From positions 32,181-96,180 of the forward strand of contig JAILEY010000059.1 in assembly GCA_024687165.1 (NCBI GenBank): 64,000 bases of DNA, read 5' to 3'. The stretch is from Treponema sp. (GTDB taxonomy: Bacteria; Spirochaetota; Spirochaetia; Treponematales; Treponemataceae). Positions 1 to 7,842 of this stretch are shown here, one piece after another (the stretch's first letter is position 1; each line of letters begins with the position of its first letter). The notes under the pieces were generated by a model. The model was given only the letters and a program-made list of their open reading frames with translations. It did not search any database and was not told where the DNA came from. The translations under genes were made by a program, and so were the position numbers.

Positions 1-690
1 GTGTTTGGTGAAATTCATCCGCAGGTTCTTGAAAACTGGCAGGTTGGTGTTCCTTGTGTAGCAGGTGAAATCGACCTTGAATACATTATGGAAGCTGGTG
101 CACACAACGATGCAAAAGCTGATAAAGAAGCCGCAGAAAAGAAAGCAGCTCAGGCAGAAGCAGCAAAAGCAAATGCACCTGCAGCATTCAATCCTGTTGA
201 ACATTACAATAAATACATTGAACTTAAAGTTGCAAAAATCCTTAAGGTTGATACAAATCCACAGGGTGACAAACTTTATATTGAAACAATGGATGACGGA
301 AGCGGAACAGAAAGAATCATTCAGTCAGGTTTGCGTCCATATCTTCAGCCGGAAGAACTTCTTGGTAAGCATGTAATCATTGCATCAAATCTTGCTCCAC
401 GTAAGATGAAGGGCGTTGAAAGCCACGGTATGCTTCTTGCTTCTGATTATACAGAAGACGGAAAAGAAAAGGTTGAACTTTTGACAGCACCATGGGCAGC
501 TCCTGGAACTCTTGTTACTCTTGAAGGCTTTGAAGGCGCTGTAGAAAAATCTGCAAAAATTGACATTGACCGTTTCTGCAAGGTTGAATATAAAGTTATC
601 AATCATGTGGCACATGTTGCAGGTAAAAAGCTCATTGCAGCCGGAAAAGAAATACGTCTTGAAAAAGTAGAAAACGCTGAGATTGAATAG
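1..690 (+). CDS. pheT: Phenylalanyl-tRNA synthetase beta chain, 3' end, with C-terminal EMAPII-like tRNA-binding domain
   Basis: This is the 3' part of a gene that enters from the left edge. The GTG at base 1 is probably an internal valine codon, not a start. The first 30 residues (GEIHPQVLENW, then a VAGEIDLEYI stretch) match the end of archaeal/eukaryotic-type PheRS beta subunits, the type known in spirochaetes. An Ala/Lys-rich linker (about residues 35-62) follows. Residues 68-180 form an EMAPII/Trbp111-like OB fold, seen as IELKVAKIL, GDKLYIE, IIQSGL, SNLAPRKMKGVESHGM and APGTLV. A further 45 residues resemble the extension found after the OB fold in EMAPII and TyrRS. The product would charge tRNA-Phe in the cytoplasm together with PheS, and the extra domain would add tRNA affinity. 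The main alternative is a MetRS C-terminus, which often carries the same OB fold, but the HPQVLENW segment argues for PheT. Confidence 0.62.
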   Translation: MFGEIHPQVLENWQVGVPCVAGEIDLEYIMEAGAHNDAKADKEAAEKKAAQAEAAKANAPAAFNPVEHYNKYIELKVAKILKVDTNPQGDKLYIETMDDGSGTERIIQSGLRPYLQPEELLGKHVIIASNLAPRKMKGVESHGMLLASDYTEDGKEKVELLTAPWAAPGTLVTLEGFEGAVEKSAKIDIDRFCKVEYKVINHVAHVAGKKLIAAGKEIRLEKVENAEIE

Positions 691-691
691 A

Positions 692-1531
692 ATGAACTTT
701 ATCGACTTCAACGATGTAACTTATGCTTATCCTGTAGAAGATGATGAGCTTGATCAGAACGGAAATCCGCTTGTTGCAAAACCGGTTTTTGAACATTTTA
801 CAGGCGGAATTCCGGCAAGTTTTACAAGTATCATCGGGCCAAACGGATGCGGAAAATCTACATTCATGCTTCTTGCAAGCGGAAGAATTTTGCCTTCAAC
901 AGGTAAAGTTCTTTTGGGCGGACAGGATATTGCTTCTTTGCCTGAAGAGCAGAAAAACCTTCTTGCTTCTGTGATTTATCAGAACATGGAATTTGAAAGC
1001 GAAGATAAAGTTGAACAGCTTTTGTCTTATGTGTATTCAAATGGAAATCTCAAGGGAAAGGCAAAGGGCGTAAAGTGTGACGATTTGTTTAGTGAAGTCG
1101 TTGATGTTTTTGAACTTTCTCAGGTAATGAATCATGGTCTTACAAAAATAAGTAAGGGCGAAAATCAGAGGGTGCTTCTGGCATTCAGTCTTTTGTATGG
1201 AAGTGCCAGTGTGTTTATGGATGAACCTTTATTTGCGATGGAAGACAGACAGAAACATTCCGCACTTGAGTATTTAAGAAGTTATTCGTTGAAGACAAAA
1301 ACGGCAATGTATATTTCAATGCATGAGCTTGAACTCAGTCGTAAATATGCAGAAAATGTGCTTTTAATCCACCCGAATAAAGATATGGCTTTTGGAACTC
1401 CGGAAGAAGTAATGACAAATGAAGAGCTTGAAAAAGCTTACGGAATTCCTGCAAGTATGCTTAAGCACAATGAAAATATGACGCGCGATACTTTTGCAGA
1501 CCAGTGCACCAAGTTCGCGCAGAAAGATTAA
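692..1531 (+). CDS. ABC transporter ATP-binding protein
   Basis: A cytoplasmic ABC ATPase of about 279 residues. The Walker A motif is GPNGCGKST (about residues 50-58). The signature loop is degenerate, SKGENQR in place of LSGGQ-R, and Walker B is SVFMDEP followed by the D-loop region. A switch histidine is present (ISMHELELSRKYAENVLLI). The overall style, including the GTPEEVM and YGIPASML tail, resembles the FecE/BtuD group that energises iron-siderophore or cobalamin uptake. No permease or binding protein lies beside it, so the substrate is unknown. I chose the ATG at 692, one base after the pheT stop. A TTG at 683 in the same frame would overlap pheT. The close spacing suggests cotranscription with pheT. 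Its 3' end converges on the aminopeptidase gene with an 11-base gap and no evident terminator hairpin. Confidence 0.8.
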   Translation: MNFIDFNDVTYAYPVEDDELDQNGNPLVAKPVFEHFTGGIPASFTSIIGPNGCGKSTFMLLASGRILPSTGKVLLGGQDIASLPEEQKNLLASVIYQNMEFESEDKVEQLLSYVYSNGNLKGKAKGVKCDDLFSEVVDVFELSQVMNHGLTKISKGENQRVLLAFSLLYGSASVFMDEPLFAMEDRQKHSALEYLRSYSLKTKTAMYISMHELELSRKYAENVLLIHPNKDMAFGTPEEVMTNEELEKAYGIPASMLKHNENMTRDTFADQCTKFAQKD

Positions 1532-1542
1532 ATTTTAGAAAA

Positions 1543-2643
1543 TTATATTTTCAGATCTCCGTTTTCAAGAACCGTACATTCTGTTCCGTCAGTATATTTG
1601 ATGACGATTGTCGGTTCGCGTACAACTCCGTCAAAATGAATTAAAGCCGGTGCGTCTCCGTCATAATTTTCACCGATTGCAAAGTGGCATGTTCTGAATG
1701 CCTTTTCATCCTCAAGCATGTTTCCTGTAATGTTTGCAGCCGGGTTAAGACCGATTCCAAGTTCACCGATATTGCGTGCGTTTTTTGCGTAAACTTCACC
1801 CTGCCCTTTTGGAAGCTTTCCGCTTTTTTCCATTTCGATTGCTTTTTTTTCTGCAGTCTGAATGTCTTTTAAAAGTCGTTTTGCTTCTTCTCCGCCGGTT
1901 ACTTCTTTTACGAAACCGTTTACAACCTCACAGGTAATTGGAGTTTCAAGAATAGAATCTCCGTTGCTGAAAGTCATGCTTCCGTCAAAAACAATTTTTC
2001 CGCTACAACTTCCAACAACAGGGCTGATGAATGTTTCTCCCGCAGGAATATTTCCGCCGCTTCCTGGTTTAGAAAAGTCGCCGTCATCAATCATTCCTTC
2101 TCTTCCCTTTAAACCTACAACAATGTCAGTTCCGCCTTTTGCCGTAACATGAACGCTTTCTGCATTTACATATTTTTCGCAGAGAGCTTTGCATCGTTCA
2201 CCAAGAAGCTTGTAATTGATATTTACTGTGCGGTCAAACATGTCCTGCGTAAGACCCGGAGTCCAGACTGCACGAATTGATTTTTGGCCGTTCAAAAGAT
2301 AATCAAAAGTATTGTCGTACATTTTTCCGTCATCAGCTTTCATCGGATTTGCGATTGCTTTTTCATCTTTTCCGAGTTTACATTCTGAAATAGAAAAAAT
2401 TACATCCGGGGCAGTTTTGATTGCGCCAACAACAGTTTCTTCTGCAAAATCATTTGAAGTTTTTGTCGGCTGATAAATCAACGTTGGCTTTGCATTTGCC
2501 TCGATGCATGCATGATAAAGATTCTGTGCAATTGCGGCTGTTGCAGGATTTGCAATGATAAGTGCTGTTTCACCTTTTTTGATTTTACAAACATCTTCAA
2601 TTACTGTCTGTGAAGGGGTTTTATCTTTTTTTTCAAAAAACAT
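1543..2643 (-). CDS. M29-family aminopeptidase
   Basis: A 366-residue metal-dependent aminopeptidase of the M29 (thermophilic aminopeptidase / AmpS / PepS) type, expected to release N-terminal residues from peptides in the cytoplasm. Visible family features are GGNIPAGETFISPV with a metal-ligand glutamate, NIGELGIGLNP with a second glutamate, then HFAIGENYDGDA and HFDGVV supplying His, Tyr, His and Asp ligands near the C terminus. The N-terminal 100 residues are the variable substrate-side domain, and the length is close to the family's usual size. A good ribosome binding site (CAGGAGAC) lies nine bases before the ATG. The gene stands alone, converging with the ABC ATPase. Its upstream side holds a palindromic repeat element at 2698-2748. 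Confidence 0.8.
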   Translation of the reverse strand: MFFEKKDKTPSQTVIEDVCKIKKGETALIIANPATAAIAQNLYHACIEANAKPTLIYQPTKTSNDFAEETVVGAIKTAPDVIFSISECKLGKDEKAIANPMKADDGKMYDNTFDYLLNGQKSIRAVWTPGLTQDMFDRTVNINYKLLGERCKALCEKYVNAESVHVTAKGGTDIVVGLKGREGMIDDGDFSKPGSGGNIPAGETFISPVVGSCSGKIVFDGSMTFSNGDSILETPITCEVVNGFVKEVTGGEEAKRLLKDIQTAEKKAIEMEKSGKLPKGQGEVYAKNARNIGELGIGLNPAANITGNMLEDEKAFRTCHFAIGENYDGDAPALIHFDGVVREPTIVIKYTDGTECTVLENGDLKI

Positions 2644-2697
2644 ATGTCTTGTCTCCTGAATATATTTTGTTTTAACTTCGAGTTTTTATAAAAAATT

Positions 2698-2748
2698 AAT
2701 AAAATTGGCTCCCAGTCGCGTTGAACACTTCTTTGCGCCAATTTTATT
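2698..2748. repeat. Small inverted-repeat element, copy 1
   Basis: Perfect 12-bp inverted termini AATAAAATTGGC (2698-2709) and GCCAATTTTATT (2737-2748) enclose 27 bases. The left inner part reads GGCTCCCAGTCGCG. The same end sequences recur at 7711-7736 in reverse orientation and shortened, and at 61753-61907 with a longer interior, so this is a dispersed family and not only a terminator. As RNA it would form a stem with a loop. Confidence 0.7.
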
Positions 2749-2870
2749 ATATCTATAATAATTCTAAATTAAAGCTATTTAAAATATTCTTCTGTAATTC
2801 CAGCATGAGCTATCATAGATTAAATGCGGATGTTTTGGAATAAGTAGACTTTGGAAAAACAGAAGTTTGA

Positions 2871-4004
2871 TTAGAAGAGAACAGAAGTAATGCTGTCGAG
2901 ATTTGACATAAGATTCATTGCAGTTGCAGAAATTTCTTCTAGTTCAATTTTTGACAGATATTCTTCGTCTAAACCATTTTTAAGTTCAGGAGAAAGAATT
3001 TTAAGACATTCAAGAAGATCTGGATTGAAATTTCCACATTCACCGTTAAGAATCATCTGAATTGCTTTTTCATGTGGAATTGCATCTTTGTAACAGCGTT
3101 TGCTTATAAGTGCATCATAAACATCAGCAAGGGCAACAACTTGAGCAGAAAGAGGAATTTCATTTCCTTTAAGACCATCAGGATAACCTTTTCCGTCCCA
3201 GCGTTCGTGGTGCCAGCGGCAAATATCACGGGCTGTCTTAAGGAATGAAGATTTTTCATATGCCTCTGTATTTTCAAGGATGGTTGAACCTTTTGCCGCA
3301 TGAGATTTAATTATGTCGAATTCTTCGTCGGTAAGGCGTCCAGGTTTATTTAGGATTTCTGAAGGAATAGAAATCTTTCCAATATCATGGAGAGCACTTG
3401 CATTTGAAATGTCAGTAATCATTTCTGATGAAAGATTGTACTGAGGAACAAAATTTTTGAGAGTATGCAGAATGACATTTGTAAGTGCGTGAATATGAAC
3501 AACATGAGTTCCGCTTTCTCCGTTACGGAATTCAACGATATTTGCAAGAACTTCAATCATTGTCTGATTGTTTCTTTCTTTTTCAAAAAACTGTTTTACG
3601 ACAAATTCTTCAAGATTGCGCTTTTTGCTGTAAAGTGCAATTGTGTTTTGAATTCGGCGCATAACGATTTCAGGATTAAAAGGACGATGAATAAAATCTA
3701 TTGCACCAAGGTCATAAGCACGGCTCATTTGGTCTGTATCTGTTTCAGAAGAAATTATCATAACAGGAATTTCATCTGTAGTTGCAGTCTGTTGAAGATT
3801 TGCAAGAACATCTAATCCGCCCATAACAGGCATCATAAGATCAAGAAGAATAAGTGTGATTTCATCTTTGTTGCGCTTAATAACGCTGAGCCCTTCCTGA
3901 CCATTGTAAGCTTCAAGAATTTCGTAGTTAGAATTTATAATGTCTTTAAGGATCTCATGGTTGATTTTTGAATCGTCTATGATAAGGATCTTGTTGGAAA
4001 ACAT
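2871..4004 (-). CDS. Response regulator with HD-GYP phosphodiesterase domain (RpfG-like)
   Basis: A 377-residue two-domain regulator. Residues 1-120 form a receiver: ILIIDDSK acidic pocket, LILLDLMMPVMGG with the phospho-acceptor Asp, then PVMIISSE. The usual Lys-Pro near its end is replaced by Arg-Pro (HRPF). Residues 150-345 form an HD-GYP domain with SGTHVVHIHALT, the metal-binding HDIGK, HHERWDGKGYPDGLKG, and ADVYDAL. The family hydrolyses cyclic di-GMP, so this protein probably lowers c-di-GMP when phosphorylated. The start is fixed by AAGGAG upstream of ATG at 4004. It lies 17 bases behind an HPt gene in the same direction and surely shares its transcript. The HPt protein is the obvious phosphodonor candidate, perhaps fed by the hybrid kinase at 11.7 kb (inference). 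Confidence 0.88.
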   Translation of the reverse strand: MFSNKILIIDDSKINHEILKDIINSNYEILEAYNGQEGLSVIKRNKDEITLILLDLMMPVMGGLDVLANLQQTATTDEIPVMIISSETDTDQMSRAYDLGAIDFIHRPFNPEIVMRRIQNTIALYSKKRNLEEFVVKQFFEKERNNQTMIEVLANIVEFRNGESGTHVVHIHALTNVILHTLKNFVPQYNLSSEMITDISNASALHDIGKISIPSEILNKPGRLTDEEFDIIKSHAAKGSTILENTEAYEKSSFLKTARDICRWHHERWDGKGYPDGLKGNEIPLSAQVVALADVYDALISKRCYKDAIPHEKAIQMILNGECGNFNPDLLECLKILSPELKNGLDEEYLSKIELEEISATAMNLMSNLDSITSVLF

Positions 4005-4021
4005 TGAAAATTCTCCTTGAA

Positions 4022-4375
4022 CTATTCGTGAACAAGTTCATTCAGGTTTTTGAGAAGATTTGCATAATCATCTTCTACAATTCTGTATAATTCTGCGGCA
4101 TTTGGTTTTACTGTACCACGAAGAGCTTCTGTAAGGTCAGAGACTGATTTTTGAAGCTGAGTAAGGCAGAGGTTAAGGCAGAATCCTTTCATTGTATGTG
4201 CTGCACGGAATGCAGTTTCGTAGTCCTGGCTTGCCATAGATTTTCTGAGAAGGTCAAAATTCTCATCTTCAAATATCATTTTTAATAAAGTTAAAATTCT
4301 TTCATCAGTTTTAAAAAGTGCTGCAATTGATTTATAATCACCGTTGATTCTTTCGTAGAATTCTTGTACTGACAT
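4022..4375 (-). CDS. Histidine phosphotransfer (HPt) domain protein
   Basis: A 117-residue single-domain protein with the HPt signature AAHTMKGFCLNLCLTQL. The histidine in HTMKG is the expected phosphorylation site, and the rest is predicted helical, as in four-helix HPt bundles. It has no kinase or receiver of its own, so it should relay phosphate between a hybrid kinase and a receiver such as the adjacent REC-HD-GYP protein. A strong GGAGG precedes the ATG. It is the first gene of a two-gene operon that diverges from ackA. The shared upstream region of about 180 bases contains the ackA promoter and, on the minus strand, a plausible TTTACA/TATAAG pair. Confidence 0.85.
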   Translation of the reverse strand: MSVQEFYERINGDYKSIAALFKTDERILTLLKMIFEDENFDLLRKSMASQDYETAFRAAHTMKGFCLNLCLTQLQKSVSDLTEALRGTVKPNAAELYRIVEDDYANLLKNLNELVHE

Positions 4376-4487
4376 GATTTTCCTCCAATTCTTATAACCA
4401 TTTATATTCTAATGTAAATTTTTAAAAAAACTACTAAACACGGAAAATAAAGCAAAAGAATGATTTTTATTGAAGTTTTATTGAAAG

Positions 4488-4516
4488 TTGAAAAATTATT
4501 TTAATAGTTATACAAT
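4488..4516 (+). promoter_or_regulatory. Predicted sigma-70-type promoter of ackA
   Basis: TTGAAA (4488-4493) and TACAAT (4511-4516) are separated by exactly 17 bases. Transcription would begin near 4523, giving a leader of about 30 bases with a GAAGG ribosome binding site before the ATG at 4554. Confidence 0.6.
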
Positions 4517-4553
4517 TTTTGCAAATTATTCGTTTTTAGAGAAGGTATGCAAA

Positions 4554-5894
4554 ATGGCAATGACAATTTTGACGTTGAACTGTGGTTCATCATCTGCAAA
4601 ATACCAGGTTTATGACTGGGACAACAAAGAAGTACTTGCAAATGGCGTTGTAGAAAGAATAGGAATTGAAGGTTCTTGTATTACACACAAAGCAAAGGGA
4701 AAAAAGACTGAACTTGAAAGTCCTTGTCCTACACATAAGGAAGCAATTGAACTTATCCTAAAGATGATTACAGATAAGGAAACTGGAGTTATTTCTGACC
4801 TCAGCGAAATTGGTGCTGTCGGACACCGAGTTCTTCATGGTGGCGAAAAGTTTACAAAGTCTGTTCTTGTAACACCGGAAGTTCTTGCAGGATTCCGTGA
4901 AGTAATCGATCTTGGACCACTTCATATGCCTGCAAATATCATGGGTATTGAAGCAGCTCAGAAAGTTATGCCAAATGTTCCACATGCAGCAGTTATGGAT
5001 ACAGCATGGCACCAGACAATGCCTGCAGAAAACTTTATGTACGCAATTCCACACGAATGGTACGAAAAGTATGCAGCACGTAAGTATGGTTTCCACGGAA
5101 CATCATTCCTTTATACAGCAAAACGTGCTTCTGTTCTCCTTGGAAAAAAGCCTGAAGATACAAATGTAATTATCTGTCACATCGGAAACGGTGCTTCAAT
5201 GTGTGCAGTTAAAAACGGAAAGTGCTACGACACAACAATGGGTATTACACCTCTTGAAGGTCTTGTAATGGGTACACGTTCTGGAGATCTTGACCCTGCC
5301 CTTCCATTCTATATCATGCGCAAAACAGGAATGTCAGCTGATGAAATGGATACAGCACTTAACAAGAAATCAGGTTGTCTTGGTGTTACAGGAAAGTATG
5401 CAGACCGTCGCGATGTTGAAATGGCTGCAAAAGACGGAGATGAAAAAGCAAAACTTTGTATTGAAATGGAAACTCTCCGCATCAAGAAATATATCGGTGC
5501 TTACATGGCAGAACTTGGTCATGTAGATGCAATTGTCTTTACAGCTGGTGTTGGTGAACGCGGTCCATTGTTCCGCCAGAAGTCATGTGAAGGACTTGAA
5601 GCATATGGTATCAAGATTGATGCTCAGAAGAACCTCTGGTCATTCACAGGAAATGCTGAAACATGTATTTCTGCAGATGACAGTGCAACAAAGATTTTTG
5701 TTATTCCGACAGATGAAGAGCTTGTAATGACAGAAGATGCATATGCACTTATGAAGGGAACATACGACGTTCATACAAACTTTACATATTCTTTCCAGAG
5801 CAAGGATTATGTAAACAAGGCTCGCGAAGAAGGTCTTAAGGCAGATCTTGAAAAGCGCCCTGATCTTGCAAAAGTTATTGTTCGTGCAAAATAA
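4554..5894 (+). CDS. ackA: Acetate kinase
   Basis: A 446-residue acetate kinase, interconverting acetyl phosphate plus ADP and acetate plus ATP, the ATP-yielding step of fermentative acetate production. Family motifs in order are [14 protein letters not shown] near the N terminus, [31 protein letters not shown], the nucleotide-binding [30 protein letters not shown] and [11 protein letters not shown] start it at ATG 4554 because AGAGAAGG lies eight bases upstream and family proteins begin within a few residues of the LNCGSSS motif. A longer in-frame extension to 4488 would overlap the promoter. No phosphotransacetylase gene is adjacent. It is followed by a strong terminator, so it is probably monocistronic. 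With PPDK 2 kb downstream it belongs to central pyruvate/acetate metabolism. Confidence 0.95.
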   Translation: MAMTILTLNCGSSSAKYQVYDWDNKEVLANGVVERIGIEGSCITHKAKGKKTELESPCPTHKEAIELILKMITDKETGVISDLSEIGAVGHRVLHGGEKFTKSVLVTPEVLAGFREVIDLGPLHMPANIMGIEAAQKVMPNVPHAAVMDTAWHQTMPAENFMYAIPHEWYEKYAARKYGFHGTSFLYTAKRASVLLGKKPEDTNVIICHIGNGASMCAVKNGKCYDTTMGITPLEGLVMGTRSGDLDPALPFYIMRKTGMSADEMDTALNKKSGCLGVTGKYADRRDVEMAAKDGDEKAKLCIEMETLRIKKYIGAYMAELGHVDAIVFTAGVGERGPLFRQKSCEGLEAYGIKIDAQKNLWSFTGNAETCISADDSATKIFVIPTDEELVMTEDAYALMKGTYDVHTNFTYSFQSKDYVNKAREEGLKADLEKRPDLAKVIVRAK

Positions 5895-5936
5895 AAAATA
5901 AAGCATCGGGAAAATTTTTTTCCTGCTGTTCAAGTT

Positions 5937-5987
5937 ATCCCCGCATCTTGATAAAAATAATTTGTCTTGAGTGCGGGGATTTTTTTT
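5937..5987 (+). terminator. Rho-independent terminator after ackA
   Basis: Nine-base arms ATCCCCGCA (5937-5945) and TGCGGGGAT (5972-5980) are followed directly by a run of T. The loop is long (26 bases). It ends ackA transcription just before the radical SAM gene. Confidence 0.8.
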
Positions 5988-6002
5988 GGAAAAGATTTTA
6001 AA

Positions 6003-7673
6003 ATGAAAATACTTCTTGTCGCTGTTAATTCAAAATTTAATCATACAAATATTGCAGTCCGATCTATAGTTCGTTATGTAAAAAAGAATTTTGGAGACGC
6101 AGAAATTTTATTTGATGAGTGGACTATTAATATGCCTGTCCAGGAAATTTTACGCGGCATACATTCTCACAAAGCAGATACAATAATTTTTTCAACTTAC
6201 ATCTGGAATTCAGAAATCATTCAAAAAATTCTTAAAGACATAAAAAAAATTCTTCCCAAAATTTTGGTTGGTGCAGGCGGACCAGAAGCTGGTTTTGATG
6301 CTGAAAACTGGCTGAAAAAAAATGAAGCGCTTGATTTTGTTGTTTGCGGCGAAGGTGAAAAAACGATTTTAGAAATCAGTGAGAAGGGAAAAATTTCTCA
6401 GGAAATAAAAGGGCTGTACATTAAAGAAAATGGTGAAATTAAATTTACCGGCGAAAGAGATTTAATCTGCAATCTTGATGAGCTTCCCTTCCCTTACGAA
6501 AAAATTGAAGATCCTGATAACCGTATTTATTATTTTGAATCAAGTCGCGGATGTCCTTTTAATTGTTCATATTGCATGAGTTCACTTGATAAGCGTGTGA
6601 GATTTTTTTCGCTTGAAAGGACATGCGGTGACATTCAGAAATTTCTTGATGCAAATGTTGCGCTTGTGAAATTTGTTGATCGAACTTACAATCTGAATGA
6701 AGAGCGTTATTTAAAAATCTGGCAGTACATTCTTGATCATCACAACGGAAAGACAATGTTTCATTTTGAAATTGAAGCAGAATTTTTGAGTGAAGCAGCA
6801 TTGAATTTTTTGCAGAAGGTTTCTGAAAATGTAATGCAGTTTGAAATCGGCGTTCAGTCTTGTAATCCAAAAACTCTTGAAGCAGTCGGGCGTTCAAAAG
6901 AAATTAAAAAACTTTTTGAAAATATTAAGCGTATTCCAAAGACAATTCACACACATTTAGATTTGATTGCGGGATTGCCTTTTGAAGATTTAAGTTCTTT
7001 TGGAGAATCATTTGAAAAAGTTTTGAGTTTAAAACCTGATGCAATGCAGCTTGGATTTTTGAAAATTCTTCATGGAACTGTTATGAAATCTTTTGCAGGA
7101 AAAAACGGCTGGCAGTGGATGACGAGTGCTCCGTATGAAGTTTTAAGTACACCGTATTTAAGCTACGAAGAAATTTTATTTTTAAAGGATGTAGAGATTC
7201 TTACGGATGCAATTTACAACTCTGGAATTTTTTCTGTAACAGCAAATTATATTGGCAGAAAAATCGGATGGAAAAAATTCTTTTTTGAAGCTGCAGAACA
7301 TGCAAGAAAATCAGGTGCACTTGATGATGCTAGAAAAAATATTTTCTGGTTTAAATGGCTTGCTGATTATTTTGTAGAAGATAAAATCATTTTGCAGATT
7401 TTAAAATTTGATTACATGAAACTTCAGAAGACAAGCAGCTTTCCTGATTGGATGAATCACATTTACAAAAAAGAAAATCATCTTGAAGCAATGAATGCAA
7501 ATGAAAAATTATTTGATAACAGAATTGAATTTGCATTTTCTGATTATGATGAATTTTCAATTGATCCTCTTGCAGAACACCCCGAAGAAACAAGCGGAAC
7601 ATTTAAATATCTTTTTGTTTATAAGCGCCATAACTCAAAAATAAAAAATTGTCAGATTAAATTAAATAGTTAA
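6003..7673 (+). CDS. B12-binding-domain radical SAM protein (DUF4080-type)
   Basis: A protein of about 556 residues. The N-terminal 130 residues form a cobalamin-binding-like fold (KILLVAVNSKFNHTNIAVRSI, IIFSTYIWN, VGAGGPEAGFDAENW, VVCGEGE). The radical SAM core carries the cluster motif CPFNCSYC and the later LIAGLPFEDL segment. The C-terminal 170 residues match the extra region typical of DUF4080 proteins. It should bind a 4Fe-4S cluster and SAM and probably cobalamin. The substrate is unknown. I chose ATG 6003 (MKILLVAVNS), because the conserved domain starts there and a longer frame from 5967 lies inside the upstream terminator. The ribosome binding site is weak (GGAAAAG). Confidence 0.82.
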   Translation: MKILLVAVNSKFNHTNIAVRSIVRYVKKNFGDAEILFDEWTINMPVQEILRGIHSHKADTIIFSTYIWNSEIIQKILKDIKKILPKILVGAGGPEAGFDAENWLKKNEALDFVVCGEGEKTILEISEKGKISQEIKGLYIKENGEIKFTGERDLICNLDELPFPYEKIEDPDNRIYYFESSRGCPFNCSYCMSSLDKRVRFFSLERTCGDIQKFLDANVALVKFVDRTYNLNEERYLKIWQYILDHHNGKTMFHFEIEAEFLSEAALNFLQKVSENVMQFEIGVQSCNPKTLEAVGRSKEIKKLFENIKRIPKTIHTHLDLIAGLPFEDLSSFGESFEKVLSLKPDAMQLGFLKILHGTVMKSFAGKNGWQWMTSAPYEVLSTPYLSYEEILFLKDVEILTDAIYNSGIFSVTANYIGRKIGWKKFFFEAAEHARKSGALDDARKNIFWFKWLADYFVEDKIILQILKFDYMKLQKTSSFPDWMNHIYKKENHLEAMNANEKLFDNRIEFAFSDYDEFSIDPLAEHPEETSGTFKYLFVYKRHNSKIKNCQIKLNS

Positions 7674-7710
7674 ATTTGTAGCCTTAATTTAGAATTATTA
7701 AAGAAAAAAA

Positions 7711-7736
7711 AATTGCGCGACCGGGAGCTAATTTGA
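7711..7736. repeat. Small inverted-repeat element, copy 2 (shortened, reverse orientation)
   Basis: On the minus strand this reads as TAGCTCCCGGTCGCG flanked by AAATT and CAATTT. It equals the copy at 2698-2748 with the central 15-18 bases missing. Both conserved ends are kept, so it looks like an internally deleted member of the same family. Confidence 0.6.
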
Positions 7737-7783
7737 ATTACATTTTATTAACAATTGAAATTGATCTGTAACCCTATATTTAA

Positions 7784-7812
7784 TTGACGTATACAATGTT
7801 TACTTGTATAAT
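7784..7812 (+). promoter_or_regulatory. Strong sigma-70-type promoter of ppdK
   Basis: TTGACG (7784-7789), a 17-base spacer and a perfect TATAAT (7807-7812). The leader is short, with GGAGGA seven bases before ATG 7843. Confidence 0.8.
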
Positions 7813-7842
7813 TTTTGCTACATATATATATGGAGGACATTA

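Noticed and set aside
1..690. Methionyl-tRNA synthetase C-terminus
   Set aside because: The OB fold would fit, but the GEIHPQVLENW segment before it is a PheT feature. Kept only as an alternative.
5967..6002. Earlier start for the radical SAM gene
   Set aside because: The extension lies within the ackA terminator and precedes the conserved N terminus.
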